Shown in pieces: positions 32,069-44,240 of a DNA stretch of 64,000 nucleotides. Position 1 is the first letter of the stretch, and every line of letters starts with the position of its first letter. Source of the DNA: Vigna angularis (lineage: Eukaryota > Streptophyta > Magnoliopsida > Fabales > Fabaceae). Made by a program: the position numbers and the translations under genes. Below the pieces are notes generated by a model. That model was not told where the DNA came from. It was given only the letters and a program-made list of their open reading frames with translations, and ran no database searches. The stretch lies in the NCBI RefSeq assembly GCF_016808095.1, contig NC_068971.1, positions 10,242,501 through 10,306,500 of the forward strand, given 5' to 3'.

Positions 32069-35000
32069 CTACAAAGAGACGTAGAAATTAGGCAAAATAT
32101 CACCGAGTTTTCTCATCTCAGCTTTTCCCTCACCTTGTGCATGGTTGCTTCTCCAACTATCTACTAAAGAGCGGATATCTGCCTCAGGAATAGTTCTACT
32201 GAGGTTGGTCGAGGCCTTCCTTACCCTTTTCAGAGCTTCTATAGTTTCTGGAAAAAAAAAAATAGTAAGCTACAATAAAAGTATAAATCATTTAATCAAT
32301 AAGTATAAATCAATTTGTTATGTAGTAAGATATTTATTACATAAAATATCTTAGATATTATATTTATTACATAAAATATCTTAGATATTTTAAACAATTA
32401 AGTAACTAATCACATTTTTAGGTAAGGTGGTTATTTTTATTTTGCTTATAAATACAGTAACAGGGCAAAGGTTCAGGTACGTTCTCTTTATGTTCTAGAG
32501 ACCCTGAATAATATTTCAGAGCAGTATCATAATCACTCTCTTGAGAGCTGAGGCTCCATAACTCACATCTGACTTGAGCGTCGGAGTATCTTTGCAGGTA
32601 CCTCCCCCTCCTTTGGCGAGTATGAACAACAACAATTGGAGAAGAGCAAGCGTCCCAGAAAGCCAGGAGCAACAGAGACACACCGGACAACATTTACACC
32701 GAAACATTTTGGCGCCCACCGTGGGGCTGAGTGCAATCCCAAAGAAGCCACAAGAGGAGCCTCGGCCTCAATGAGTCACTTCTTCGGATAAGGCTACTCC
32801 AACAAGATGAAGCCGCTGCATTGTCCCCAGGATTCACCAACGTGAGCCATTGACGCTACCGTCATCACCAGACCGAATGGAGCCTCCGGCGAGTTTCTCT
32901 CCTTCTTCCGCCACCACTGACGTCATCTTTATCAAGATACAATTCCCAGCCATTGACGCTACTGTCATCACCAGACCGAATGGAGCCTCCGGCGAGTTTC
33001 TCTCCTTCTTCCGCCACCACTGACGTCATCTTTATCAAGATACAATTCCCAGACCAGCACCAATTGCTGCGACAATTGGCTCGGCGTCTTCTACGACCAT
33101 GACTCTCGCTACAGGTCGTCTATTTAGGCGACCGCGAAATCATCGGCTCCACCGTCGCCTCAAGAACGAGCTCCACTCCAGTCGGTTCTTCACCTCAAAT
33201 ACTCCAGCGCCGACCTTTCACCAGATGCGATTGAGCAAACTCGGCCTCACTTCGTCCACTCTCCAACGTTCGGCCTCAAAGGTGTTCGGTTTCTGTCGAG
33301 CATCCAACACTCGGTCTTCCCAACCCCTTTGGTTTCAAACAACCATTGTGTACGAGCGTCAAACCGCCGTTCGGCCTCAAACGGTACCCACGTTCGCCAT
33401 CCACACCCGTCTCAATGACCGCCTTGGACTCAACCACCATCCCTCTCAAAACGTTCGTCCACTCGGTCTCCAACGTTCGACCGTCCAACCGTGACCACCC
33501 GTCTTCGATCGACCTTGACCATCCGTCTCATCGATGTTCGGCTGGCCTCCGTCGACCTTTCTTATTGACGTTCGGTCTCTAACCTCGACAACCTATGTGT
33601 CGAGCGTTCGGATCGTTCCAACCGTTCAACCGCTGACAACCCATGTGTACGAGCGTTCAAACAGTCGGTCGTTCGGCCTCCTTTTGGTTTCAACCGCTTC
33701 CCTGTGTACGAGTTCAAGCAGTCGGCCGTTCGGCCTCCTTTTGGTTTCAACCGGACAATAAGCGTTCAAAGTCAGGAAAGGTGTTCGACAGCTCGTCGAT
33801 CCATGTGTACGAGCGTTCAAACAGTCGGTGGTTCGGCCTCAAAGGTAAGACGCTCGACCATTAGTCACCCCGTTCGACCTCAAAGGTAGAACCGCTCGTC
33901 AAACCGACTTATTCGGTTCGTCATTGTCAGACGTTCGTCATTCAATCAACATGTCTTATCCGCCTCAAGCATTCAGCTTCTATGACGGCTATAGAGCATC
34001 GGTCATCCTTGGTTTGAAACGTCAGACCACAGATTGAAACGGCGAATACAGCCTCCCTCAAACTCATAAGTCCTATAGTTACCACGTCAAAACGGAACGG
34101 TTAACTCGGACCACATTTCTTAGATATTATATTTATTACATAAAATATCTTAGATATTTTAAACAGTTAAGTAACTAACCACATTTTTAGGTAAGGTGGT
34201 TATTTTTATTTTGCTTATAAATACAGTAACAGGGCAAAGGTACAGGTACGTTCTCTTTATGTTCTAGAGACCCTGAATAATATTTCAAAGCAGTATCATA
34301 ATCACTCTCTTGAGAGCTGAGGCTCCATAACTCACATCTGACTTGAGCGTCGGAGTATCTTTGCAGGTACCTCCCCCTCCTTTGGCGAGTATGAACAACA
34401 ACAATTGGAGAAGAGCAAGCGTCTCAGACAGCCAGGAGCAACAGAGGAGCAACAGAGACACACCGGACAACATTTACACCGAAACACAATTTAATCAATA
34501 AGTATAAATCAATTTAATCAATAAGTATAAATCAATTTAATCATAAATACAAATCAATTTAATCATAAGTATAAATCAATTTAATCATAAGTATAAATCA
34601 ATTTAATCACTTTATGTAATTAGTAGCGAGCACATTACCAGAGACCGCTATAATCCTATCATGGATCCTCCTCCGGCACATGCGTCGAACACCAACCTGT
34701 CCTCGGACAGATTGCGGCAACAATTCTAAATTCTTCGTCTGCAATGCATGTTATACGATTGAATACTTAATCTAATAAACATAAAGAAATCAAGAAAAAC
34801 CAAGAATTTTCAATCTACCTCCCAACACCAAAGACACGACTCGGTGTAGTCCTCTGATACATTAGCATCGGCATTAGGCAGTCCATAAGTCACTCTATGT
34901 CCCTCAACCAATACAATAGTCTTTACAGTGGCATAGGTCACCGGCTCCGGCTCCGCCAGCACGATTGCACCGCTACCGACCTTCCCGTTCAATCTGTCGT

Positions 35001-35325
35001 GGATCTCTTCAACAAGCTTCGACAGCGGAAGGTCACTCTCCTCCAGCAGAACCGCTATGACGGCGTTTCGTGAACCACCGCACTGGCTCAGTTCGACGTA
35101 GACTTTTTCAGCCATGGCTTTCTTATAATTGCGGAACAAGGCGTCGAGCTCCTTCTCTAGGGTTTCAGCTCTCTTATCCTCGACATTCTTTAGTTTTTGC
35201 AGGCTCGATGGAAGTTTCTTCCGGCCCTGCGGGGTGGTGCTCGTCGGACTACTAATCTTTGGAATCTTGTCACGATTTGAATTTGGATCTTGAGAAGAAG
35301 ATGGTATTCTTGTCTGCGTTGCCAT
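32069..35325 (-). CDS. Truncated FAS1-like gene, copy 2; join(32069..32247,34639..34738,34819..35325)
   Basis: It has the same three-exon structure and 261 aa product as copy 1, with every splice site and the stop conserved. I see no amino-acid difference from copy 1 in exon 1. Its product would be the N-terminal CAF-1 large-subunit-like segment only, acting (if at all) in chromatin assembly in the nucleus. Intron 2 contains the same LTR insertion at the same position, but shortened to about 2.2 kb. Upstream DNA carries the repeat block (35,429-35,599) and a telo-box at 35,910-35,917. Confidence 0.75.
32316..34486 (+). mobile_element. Non-autonomous LTR element in FAS1-like intron 2 (unit 2), internally eroded
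   Basis: The 5' LTR is 32,316-32,706 and the primer-binding site 32,710-32,728. The 3' LTR is about 34,112-34,486, lacking its first ~45 bp together with the polypurine tract. The target duplication CAATT is at 32,311-32,315 and 34,487-34,491, the same insertion as unit 1. From about 33,114 to 34,111 the interior is a collinear subsequence of the unit 1 interior with dozens of small deletions, 1,178 bp shorter in total. The flanking LTRs are almost unchanged. Confidence 0.85.
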
Positions 35326-36321
35326 TTCCACCTCTTCCACTTTTCCTGGCTTGTGAACTCTTCCGGGAAGAAATGAATAAGGTTTAAAATATAAACACAA
35401 AAAAAGTAATGAAATTTGTTTTTCGCTGCATGGCCATTAAGATAATAAAACCTAATTCTACTCGCTGCCGTGTGAAAGAAACGAACCAAAGAAAACTTAC
35501 GTCTCTCTTCAACTAAAGAAACCCATAAAATGATTTAATCACTTACGATTTTAAAATAATTTATTCACATTCAAACAGACAAAACACTTAAAATGATTGT
35601 TATAGACAAAACGAAAATTAGCAGAAGATAAAACCCACGAAAACTTACGACGTGCAATACTACCCTTCCACCACAAAAATACATGCATACATTCCTATCA
35701 ATTCTAACAATATAAAAGATTATGAAACCTCAAGGTATACTCCCCTTACCTGCGTTTCCAGAAGTTCTTCTCCATTCTCACGGTTCTTGACGCAAGAAAT
35801 GACAAGTTCCTTCACCCCTTATCACCGTACGGCCTTAGGTTTGCCTCTTCCTCACTCACCGCTCCCGTGTAAGTTTTATGAAAGGTTTCCCCAAACAGAT
35901 TTTATTTTAAAACCCTAGATATATCCTAAACTTAAAGATATCTTCTCAATTATTTTCTGTTACGATTTCTAACCATTATATCCTCTCTATGTTAAGATTT
36001 CTAACCATTATATCTTCTCTATCTTTTCAAACTTTCACAACAACCCCACCTTTTAACAAGTCTTCTCCTCTCTACTTCTTCGGAGAATTATTTCTCCTCA
36101 CTCTGCACACCGAATCGGTGCTCAAAGCAACAAAATCTTCAAGAATCATTATCCTTGCAAAATACCGAATACTTTATCTTTTTTTTATTAACATATGTGA
36201 AATATTCTATTAAGCCATATTAAGCAATCAAATATTGTGTTAATTATAATTTAGATATTATTATAATTTATGTATATTTGTGCACCTATTATTTTTTTTA
36301 ATAGATGAAAAATTATACTAT

Positions 36322-36358
<37 letters not shown>

Positions 36359-36525
36359 ATAATACATTAAAATTATTCTTTAAACCTTTTAATATGATAT
36401 CAGAGTTATGGTTAGCGATATTTGTTATTTGTTGGGCATGTTGTTCCACCTGCTATCGGGCCGGACCACTCATTAGTGTTTAGTCTTACGCTCGAGATGA
36501 TGTTTATATCTTGGCGTGAGGGTCG

Positions 36526-37065
36526 TGTTGCAAGTAGATATGTTAAAATGGGTCACAACCTGTGGGCCAACCCGGCCCACCACGGGTTTGAGCCGGATTG
36601 GGTTTGAAAAAATTATATTTTTTTTATGCGGGTCAGATTTCAATCCGGGTCATTTAAACCCGGCACATGCGGGTTGAACCCGTGGTGGGCTAGGTTGGCA
36701 CACCAACCCACCCATGTTGGAGTGAAATTTGTTTAGATTTAATATATAGAAAGTTTGTAATTTTTTTTTATTTAAAAAAAATGTAATTAAGTGAGCGAGT
36801 GAGCCAACCCGTTTACCCACCAACCCGTGATGGGTCGGCCCGAGTTCGAATTTTTCTGGCTCGCTAATAAATGAGCCGGATTGGGTTGGCTCACTAAGTG
36901 ACAAACCCGTTGTGGTCGAGCCGGGTGACCTGTTTTGACAGCTCTAGTTGCAAGTCCCACATCGACTATAGATAAGGCCAATTTATAATATATAAGTAGT
37001 TGCAAACCTCACCGTACTAACTGGTTTTGTGGGATTGAATTACACTTAAAACCCACCTCTTACCA
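36526..37065 (+). mobile_element. TRIM-like LTR with nested hAT element (unit 2)
   Basis: This is the copy of 7,109-7,648. The nested hAT element spans 36,535-36,946 with the same GTTGCAAG duplication. The tRNA-Met-type primer-binding site follows at 37,066. A TA microsatellite precedes it near 36,324. From 37,079 to 37,604 no gene is seen. Confidence 0.75.
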
Positions 37066-38669
37066 TGGTATCAGAGCCAAACACTAGTATTCTCTACAAT
37101 ATAAGAATCAATACTTCTTTTTTTTATTAAATATAATATATAAGTAGACACAATATAATGATTATAAATAGAACAACCATTTCAACTTTTATTGTAAAAA
37201 TGTAGTTAAACTTTAATACAACTTTAGCGACAGTGCTCGATGTTACTGATTGCCATAAGTGAGAATGAATCATTTTCCCTACTCATACAAAATATACATA
37301 GAACCCATAATTTTTGGCTATTTTGAATTCTTAAAATAAAAATGTAAATACATAAATAAATAAAAAATTAAGCAAAGACACACTGAATTCAAAAAATACT
37401 TTGAAACAATAAATTTGTACGAAATAGAAATTTCTAAGCCATAATTACGTTTAAATTTGCATTACTCACCGAAAAAATCACTCTTGTGGAAGGCTTTTTG
37501 CTCTTATTAGAATAACTTCAAGCGTCCCTAGAGACATCTTTCGCTCAAAACCTCTTAAAAGTTAATAGAAACTAATGCATATATTTGAAGGAAGGATATA
37601 TATATGTTTCAGTAGGGATGTGGAGACCGAGATACAAACCTAATAACTCTGAATTACTTCTTCCAATGATGTTGCTGCTGTGTTATCTCTCCTTCGGTGT
37701 TATGCTCTCTGAGGGGAAAATGGGCTGGGTACCTGCAAAAGGCACTCCGACGCTCAAGTCAAGAAAGGAATGTGTGTTGGATAAAAAACAGAATGATTGC
37801 TCTCTCTTTCTCTTAGGGAAAAAACGTACCTTTTTTCTCCTGTGCTTTGTGTATTTAAAACAGTAAAATAAACCGTTTACCTGAAAGTCCGGATAGTTAC
37901 CGAAGTTGACTATCTGGGAGTTGTAACTTGTTAGATCGTGTCTGATACTGGATCAGTTATTCCCGTGATTCGTGGTATTTGACTAATATTCGTAACTGTT
38001 CATTTGTATCTGCTAAACCGCTTGGCTGTCGTGCGAGCGCTATGTGTCGCGACATCACTGGTTGTCGATTGCCGGGTGATCGACATCAACATGTGAATGT
38101 CACTGATTTGTCGATCACCAGGTGATCGACGTCAACATGTGAGTGTCACTGGTTTGTCGATCGACATCAACATGTGAGTGTCACTGGTGCTCGATCGCCA
38201 AGTGATCGACATCAACCCGTAAACGCTTATGATGTTAAAAGTCGACCGTTGGTGAATTCAGGTATCCTATGGTACATGCCCCCCGAGTCCGAGTAAACGA
38301 GCGCCGAGTGTTGCCTGTGAGTTTACTAAAGGACGCTGAGTGGGTTGTGATGAGGGAAATAATACGCACCGTTTTGGGGTTAGAAGTTCTAGGGTTTGCC
38401 CGCTTTTTTGGGGAAACGAAGAGACAAGAAATTAGAGCCGCTGGATTGGAATTGATCTGACGGTGCAGGATGCGCTTGTGTTCTTACCTTCTTTAATACG
38501 AAACGAAGATGAAAAGACGCGTTGTGCTTACCAAAACGCTTACCAAAACCTGTCCTCCGCCTGCCGGTGCTTGCTGCGTAATCACTCGATCCTCTTGCCT
38601 TCATACGTAATATTCCAGGTAAACATTCAATCTTTTCTTCGTCCTAGTGTGGTTTGTTTTTGATCGATA

Positions 38670-40640
38670 ATGGAAGAAAAGGGGCAGAGCGTTGGTAGGG
38701 AACTACCGGAGCCGTCGTCAGCGGCGGAGAGTCCCGATATCACCACTGTGCCCTATGGTGAGAATGCGTTTTGTTATGGAAACGTAGGAAGTGAAGGTCC
38801 AGAGGCGTGTGGAACATCGCCAGCCCGTGATGGTGATTATGATTGGGCGGCGCGTGAAGTTGGAGAATTTAGTAGCTTGTTTAGGAGTAGGGTCGTGCTA
38901 GCGGATTGGGTAGAAAATAGTTGTATTTTGAGAACCCTAGGGTACAACGCGTGTGTGAGGTTGGTAGCCTGCAGGGAAGACGAGAGGGTGTTCCACGGAA
39001 GGGAGAATAGCTCCCGAGAGTTCTTTTACTGTTATGCGCCGCCGTTTTACAATTTGTATCTGAGAGTGCCCTTCACAACCTTCCAAATGGATGTGTTGAG
39101 GACCCTAAATGTCGCGCCCAGTCAACTGCATCCCAACAGTTGGGGGTATATGCAGGCATTTGTTGTTCTGTGTCAGGCCTTGGTTATTAGGCCGACTGTG
39201 GCGCTGTTTCTATATTTCTTTAGGTGTTGACCGGCTGCGAAAAGGGGTTGGGTGTCGTTGATATCCGAGCCGGGTAATGCCCTTCTAGAGCTTTACCTGC
39301 AATCGTATAGGGGTTTTAAAAATAAATTTTTCAAAGTGTCGGTCCTTGATCCTGGGCGGAGGCACTTTTTTGATGGTGAGGGAAACCCCAAGTTCCCATT
39401 GTACTGGACGAATGAACCGTTGAAGTTTACCTCGTGGGCCAAGGATAAAATGACTATCGAGGAGTTAGAGGCGCTGAACGTGTTGACGACACTGCCATGC
39501 CCCTTTTCTTCCCGTCGGCTTGTAAACTGCCTCGAGCACGACGATGTTGATTCGAGGGTATTTGGTATGATTCTCTTCTTGTTATCTTTATCTGTTTCCT
39601 AGTTGTGGCTGACTGTTATAGGGTTATTTTTGTTTTGCAGAGATAATGGGGAGAAAAGGAAGTGGCAAGAATTGGTTCCAGTCCATCGGCAATGAGAGGG
39701 CCGAAGTTAGCCACCTAGGGTCGTCCTCCGGACGTGCAGTTGGTCTCCAACGTACACAAGTGCAACCAACTGGTCCGGTTATATTGTTGTGTCGACTGAT
39801 AAAACGATGGTCGTTGAAGAGCAACTGGTGCGAAAAAGGAAAGTGAAGGCGGTCGACACTAGCGGTGTTGCGTCGAAGAAGCAGAAGGAGATAGCAGATG
39901 AGCCAGAGCGTCCGATCCCACTTGGCGTGTGGGATTCTTCCTTTACGTTGGGCCATAAAGTCGATCTCAACCTGAACAACTCGGAGAAGAAGGTGGTAGA
40001 GAATATGACCGAGTAACAAATTGCGGATGCCATGCTGGAGATGACAACCCGGGCTCAAATGTTAGCTTGGCACATGGCCTATGCCTCAGATAGAGGTATA
40101 GTTCAGGTTGAGCTGGAGAAGGCTCGGGCTCAGCTGAAAGAACTTACTGAGACCCATGCCGTATGTGAGTCAAAGCAGAAGCGGTCGGAGCAACTCCTGA
40201 GAGAGGTTGAAGTGCTACTGAATGACGCTCGGGATGCCGGCCAGACCTTTAAAAAGGAGCGCGATCAAATGTCGTGCGAACTGGAACAGGTCAAGAAGGC
40301 AGTGGCGGCGCTGACCAAGGAGAGGGACGACTGGCGGGCGGAAACCGCGGAAAGCAAAGAGCTAATAGAAGAACTAAAGGATGCAGTAATGATTGAACAT
40401 ACCAGGGGTTTCCGGAAGGCTTTGAGGCAGGTCGGACACTTGCTCGAGGTGTCGAATGAGGGAGTGGAATTTGATATTCAGAAGGACGTGCATGAGGGTC
40501 AATTGAAACCTCTGAATGAAATCCCTGAAGATGTGTTCTTGGAAGCGGAAGAGGGTGCAGAGGCAGTCGCCAACGATGAACCGGCCGTGGAGACTGTCGG
40601 AGATGCTGCTGGTGGTACGCCTAATATTGTAATAGACTAA
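38670..40640 (+). pseudogene. Tat antisense accessory ORF, broken (unit 2)
   Basis: Copy of 9,253-11,223 with the same in-frame TGA (39,228-39,230) and TAA (40,014-40,016). The coiled-coil C-terminal part (40,032-40,640, 202 codons) remains open. Confidence 0.65.
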
Positions 40641-41219
40641 GATTTGATACGAGGATGTACAGATAAACACCAATGTTTGTTTGAGTGTTGAGCTTGATGT
40701 TGTTGAACTTTTGACGACTATGAATGTTGAACTTTGAAAATTGTTTAAGTGTTCGTGGATGTTGTGAACTTTCTCTGTAATGACTTATGCGTTGAATATT
40801 TGTCTGAATAAACAAATGTCGAAGACGATGATCGACTAAAAAGATGATATCTTAAGTGTCGATGTCGAGTATGTTAATAGCGTCGTGCGCGACCGTCGAG
40901 GATGAGGTTCGAATAGGAGGATACTGGGTGTTCAAGGGTGAACATCTACCAGAGGGAGTGTATCCCAAGGGGACTGGGTGTTCAAGGGTGAACATCTACC
41001 AGGGGGAGTGTATCCCAAGGGGACTGGGTGTTCAAGGGTGAACATCGACCAGGGGGAGTGTATCCCATTCGTTCGGATGTAATCGCACCTAAGACGATCG
41101 ACAACGGTCCTGGGGCTCGACATTTGAGAAATTATAGATGAAATAAGTAATAACAATAGGGAAATATACTCTTTATTTGAAATTGAGTTGAATAATGTCT
41201 CAAGAATAAAAAATGAATG

Positions 41220-43647
41220 TCAACTAAAATAGTATTTAAGATGAGTGGCATTCCATGTGTTGGGAACTGGTTGTCCATCAAGGAGTTGGAGGTGGTATGC
41301 GCGGTTCGCCATGTCCTCTATAATGCGGAATGGTCCCTCCCAGTTGGCGGCGAGTTTGCAGTGCGCTCTGTTCTTTCTGGCCTCTCCCCGTTTTCGCCAT
41401 ACCAGATCGCCGCTTTTGAAGGTTCTGGGTTTGACCTTGGTGTTGTAACGGCGAGATAGCATTCGCTTCTGTGCCTCTGCACGGACGGTAGCGACCTCTC
41501 GACGCTCAGGAAGGATGTCGAGATTCATCCGCAACTGTTCTTCATTAAGCGACATATCAGTGATATTTCGTCTTAAGGACGGTTCGCCAACCTCGACCGG
41601 GAGCATGGCATCAGTGCCATAAGTTAGGTTGAATGGTGTGTCCCCCGTGGATCCGTGAGGAGTGCACCTGTACGCCCATAAAACCTCGGGTAGTTCTTCC
41701 ACCCATAACCCTTTGGCTTCACCGAGTCGTTTCTTTAACTCCTTCAGTATGGCTTTGTTTGCGGCCTCTGCTTGGCCGTTCGTTTGAGGATGCTCGACTG
41801 AGGAGGTGACATGTTTGATGCCCAAATTAGTTAGGAATTCTTCCAGTCTACGCTCGATGAATTGGCGACCGTTGTCGGTAATGATCTTCTGTGGCAGCCC
41901 GAAGCGAGAAATGAGGCGCCAGATGAACTTCTGTACTCGTTGGGCACTAATGACGGACAATGGCTCGGCTTCTATCCATTTTGTGAAGTAGTCGACCGCC
42001 ACGAGAAGGAACTTGTTTTGTGCTTTGGCAGGTGGTAATGGTCCAACTATGTCGAGGCCCCACTGAGCGAACGGCCAGGGAGAGACAATACTATGCAAAT
42101 CCTCGGGAGGTGCATGAATGTCGTGACCGTGCGCTTGACAGGAGATACACTTCTTGACGAATGTGTCACAGTCGTGGTCGATCGTGGGCCAGTAATATCC
42201 TGCGCGAAGAATGCGCACCCTGAGTGTTCACTTACCCGAATGAAATCCGCATATCCCGGTGTGCAACTCGCGTAGGACGTAGTCCGCCTCTTCCTCGGAT
42301 ATGCATTTTAATAGAGGAGTGTTGTGTCCGCGGTGGTATAGGTCGTCGCCTATGCATACAAAACGTGCAATGCGTTTGGAGTCGGTCACAGTAATGGTCT
42401 CTCCTTGCTCTTGTTTCACCATAAGATCCTTGACCTTCTGGCGCTAGTCTGTTATCGGTGCCGACACATTGGTGACGAACGTTTCCACGACTGGATGGTC
42501 GAGCGTCATTTTAATGATTGAGGACAATTGTGCTCGCTCCTTAGAGTGAGTTAATTTAGACAAGAGATCTGCCCTGGCGTTTTGCTCCCTGGGTACATGG
42601 ACGATGCTAAACTCTATGAAGTTTTGAAGCAGGGTCTGAGCTTTGTGGAAATAGCGCAGCAACTGATTATCCTTAACCTGATAAGTTCCGTTCACGTGGC
42701 CGACCACCAACTTTGAATCCATCCGACACTCTAGGCGAGTGACCATGAATTCCCTGGCCAGGGATAGACCAGCAATCAAGGCTTCGTACTTGGCCTGGTT
42801 GTTGCTGGCAGGAAACTTGAATGTGATGGCTTGCTCTATGACTAAACCATCCGGTCCCTCTAGGACAACACCGGCTCCTCCCCCTTTTGTCTGAGGATCC
42901 GTCGACGTTGAGGAGCCACTTTGGTGTCGAGTCTTCAGGTGTGGGCATTAACTCAGTCGCAAAGTCTGCCAAATATTGACCCTTAACGGATCCCTGCGGC
43001 TTGTAGCGAAGACCAAACTCTGAAAGTTCCACCGACCAAGAAACCATTCGTCTTGCTAAGTCGGGTTTGCGGAGGATCTTGGCGATGGGGTGATTGGTGC
43101 GGACTACTATCTGGTGGCTCTGGAAATATGGTCGGAGTCGACGTGAGGCCGTGAGTAGAGCTAGTGTGATTTTCTCAATTCGAGAATATCTCTCTTCTGC
43201 TCCCTGAAGTGTACGGCTGATGAAGTATATGAGCTTGAGGGATGGCGCCTCCTGTATCAAGGCAACACTGACAGCGTGGTGGGATGCTGCGATATATAGC
43301 TGTAAGTCGGATCCAGCGTCCGGTCGAGCCATAGTGGGAGGACTGGTGAGAATGTGCTTGATAGTGTTGAATGCTGTTTTACAATCATCGTCCCAGTGTC
43401 GTGTGGTGCCCTTTTTCAAATTCCTCAAGATGGGCTTGATATGTTCGGCTAGCTTCGGAATGAAGCGAGACAAGGCTGTGAGCCTACCCACCAGACGCTG
43501 TACTTCCCTTAGAGTCTTTGGAGCATCCATGTCGAGTACGGCTTTGCATTTGTCTGGATTAGCTTCGATGCCTCGACGTGTAAGCATGAAGCCCAAGAAT
43601 TTACCCGCCGGGACGCCGAAAGTACACTTGGAAGGGTTGAGGCGCAT
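41220..43647 (-). pseudogene. Tat pol remnant (unit 2)
   Basis: Copy of 11,803-14,230: RT C-terminus, RNase H, second RNase H and integrase, with the same frameshift near 42,902 and stops at 42,444-42,446 and about 42,228. The integrase segment (41,220-42,218) keeps its DDE residues in a 332-codon open frame. Confidence 0.88.
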
Positions 43648-43831
43648 GCGAATGTCACTGATTTTTCGATCACCAGGTGATCGACGTCAACATGCGAATG
43701 TCACTGATTTGTCGATCGACATCAACATGTGAGTGTCATTGGTGCTCGATCGCCAAGTGATCGACATCAACCCGTAAACGCTTATGATGTTAAAAGTCGA
43801 CCGTTGGTGACTTCAGGTATCCTATGGTACA

Positions 43832-43863
43832 ATATATATATATATATATATATACATATATAC

Positions 43864-43896
<33 letters not shown>

Positions 43897-43927
43897 CATA
43901 TATACATATACATATGTATATATATAC

Positions 43928-43967
<40 letters not shown>

Positions 43968-43968
43968 A
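43832..43968. repeat. (TA)n/(TACATA)n microsatellite (unit 2)
   Basis: Same tract as 14,415-14,535 but 14 bp longer, the main length difference between units in this area. Confidence 0.95.
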
Positions 43969-44240
43969 GTAAAGAAGCTGAGAAAAAGAAAGCAAGCGCA
44001 TGTACAATGCACAGAAAAAGAAGCCAGAAACAGAAAGGGATCGTCGGCGTCGAGAGAAAGCCGAAGTCTAGTCAAAGAAGTAGCATAGCGAAGGATATTT
44101 ATGGATTCTTTTCTGAATAGAGGTAAACCTAGTTCCTCTAATTCCACATCTGAGAATGACAAATGAACTGTCAACTGGTAGTAATAATTTTGCACTGTAC
44201 GGATAACAATTGAATTGAGAGAATGAATTCTTACCTCTTC

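Larger units (their letters stand above)
37605..43831 (-). mobile_element. Ty3/gypsy Tat-type retrotransposon, 5'-deleted (unit 2)
   Basis: This copy of 8,188-14,414 at offset 29,417 has the 3' LTR at 37,605-38,276, the 5' LTR remnant at about 43,650-43,831 and the 51 bp repeats at 40,925-41,067. It is the same insertion, duplicated with the unit rather than transposed, because flanks and lesions match. Confidence 0.88.
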
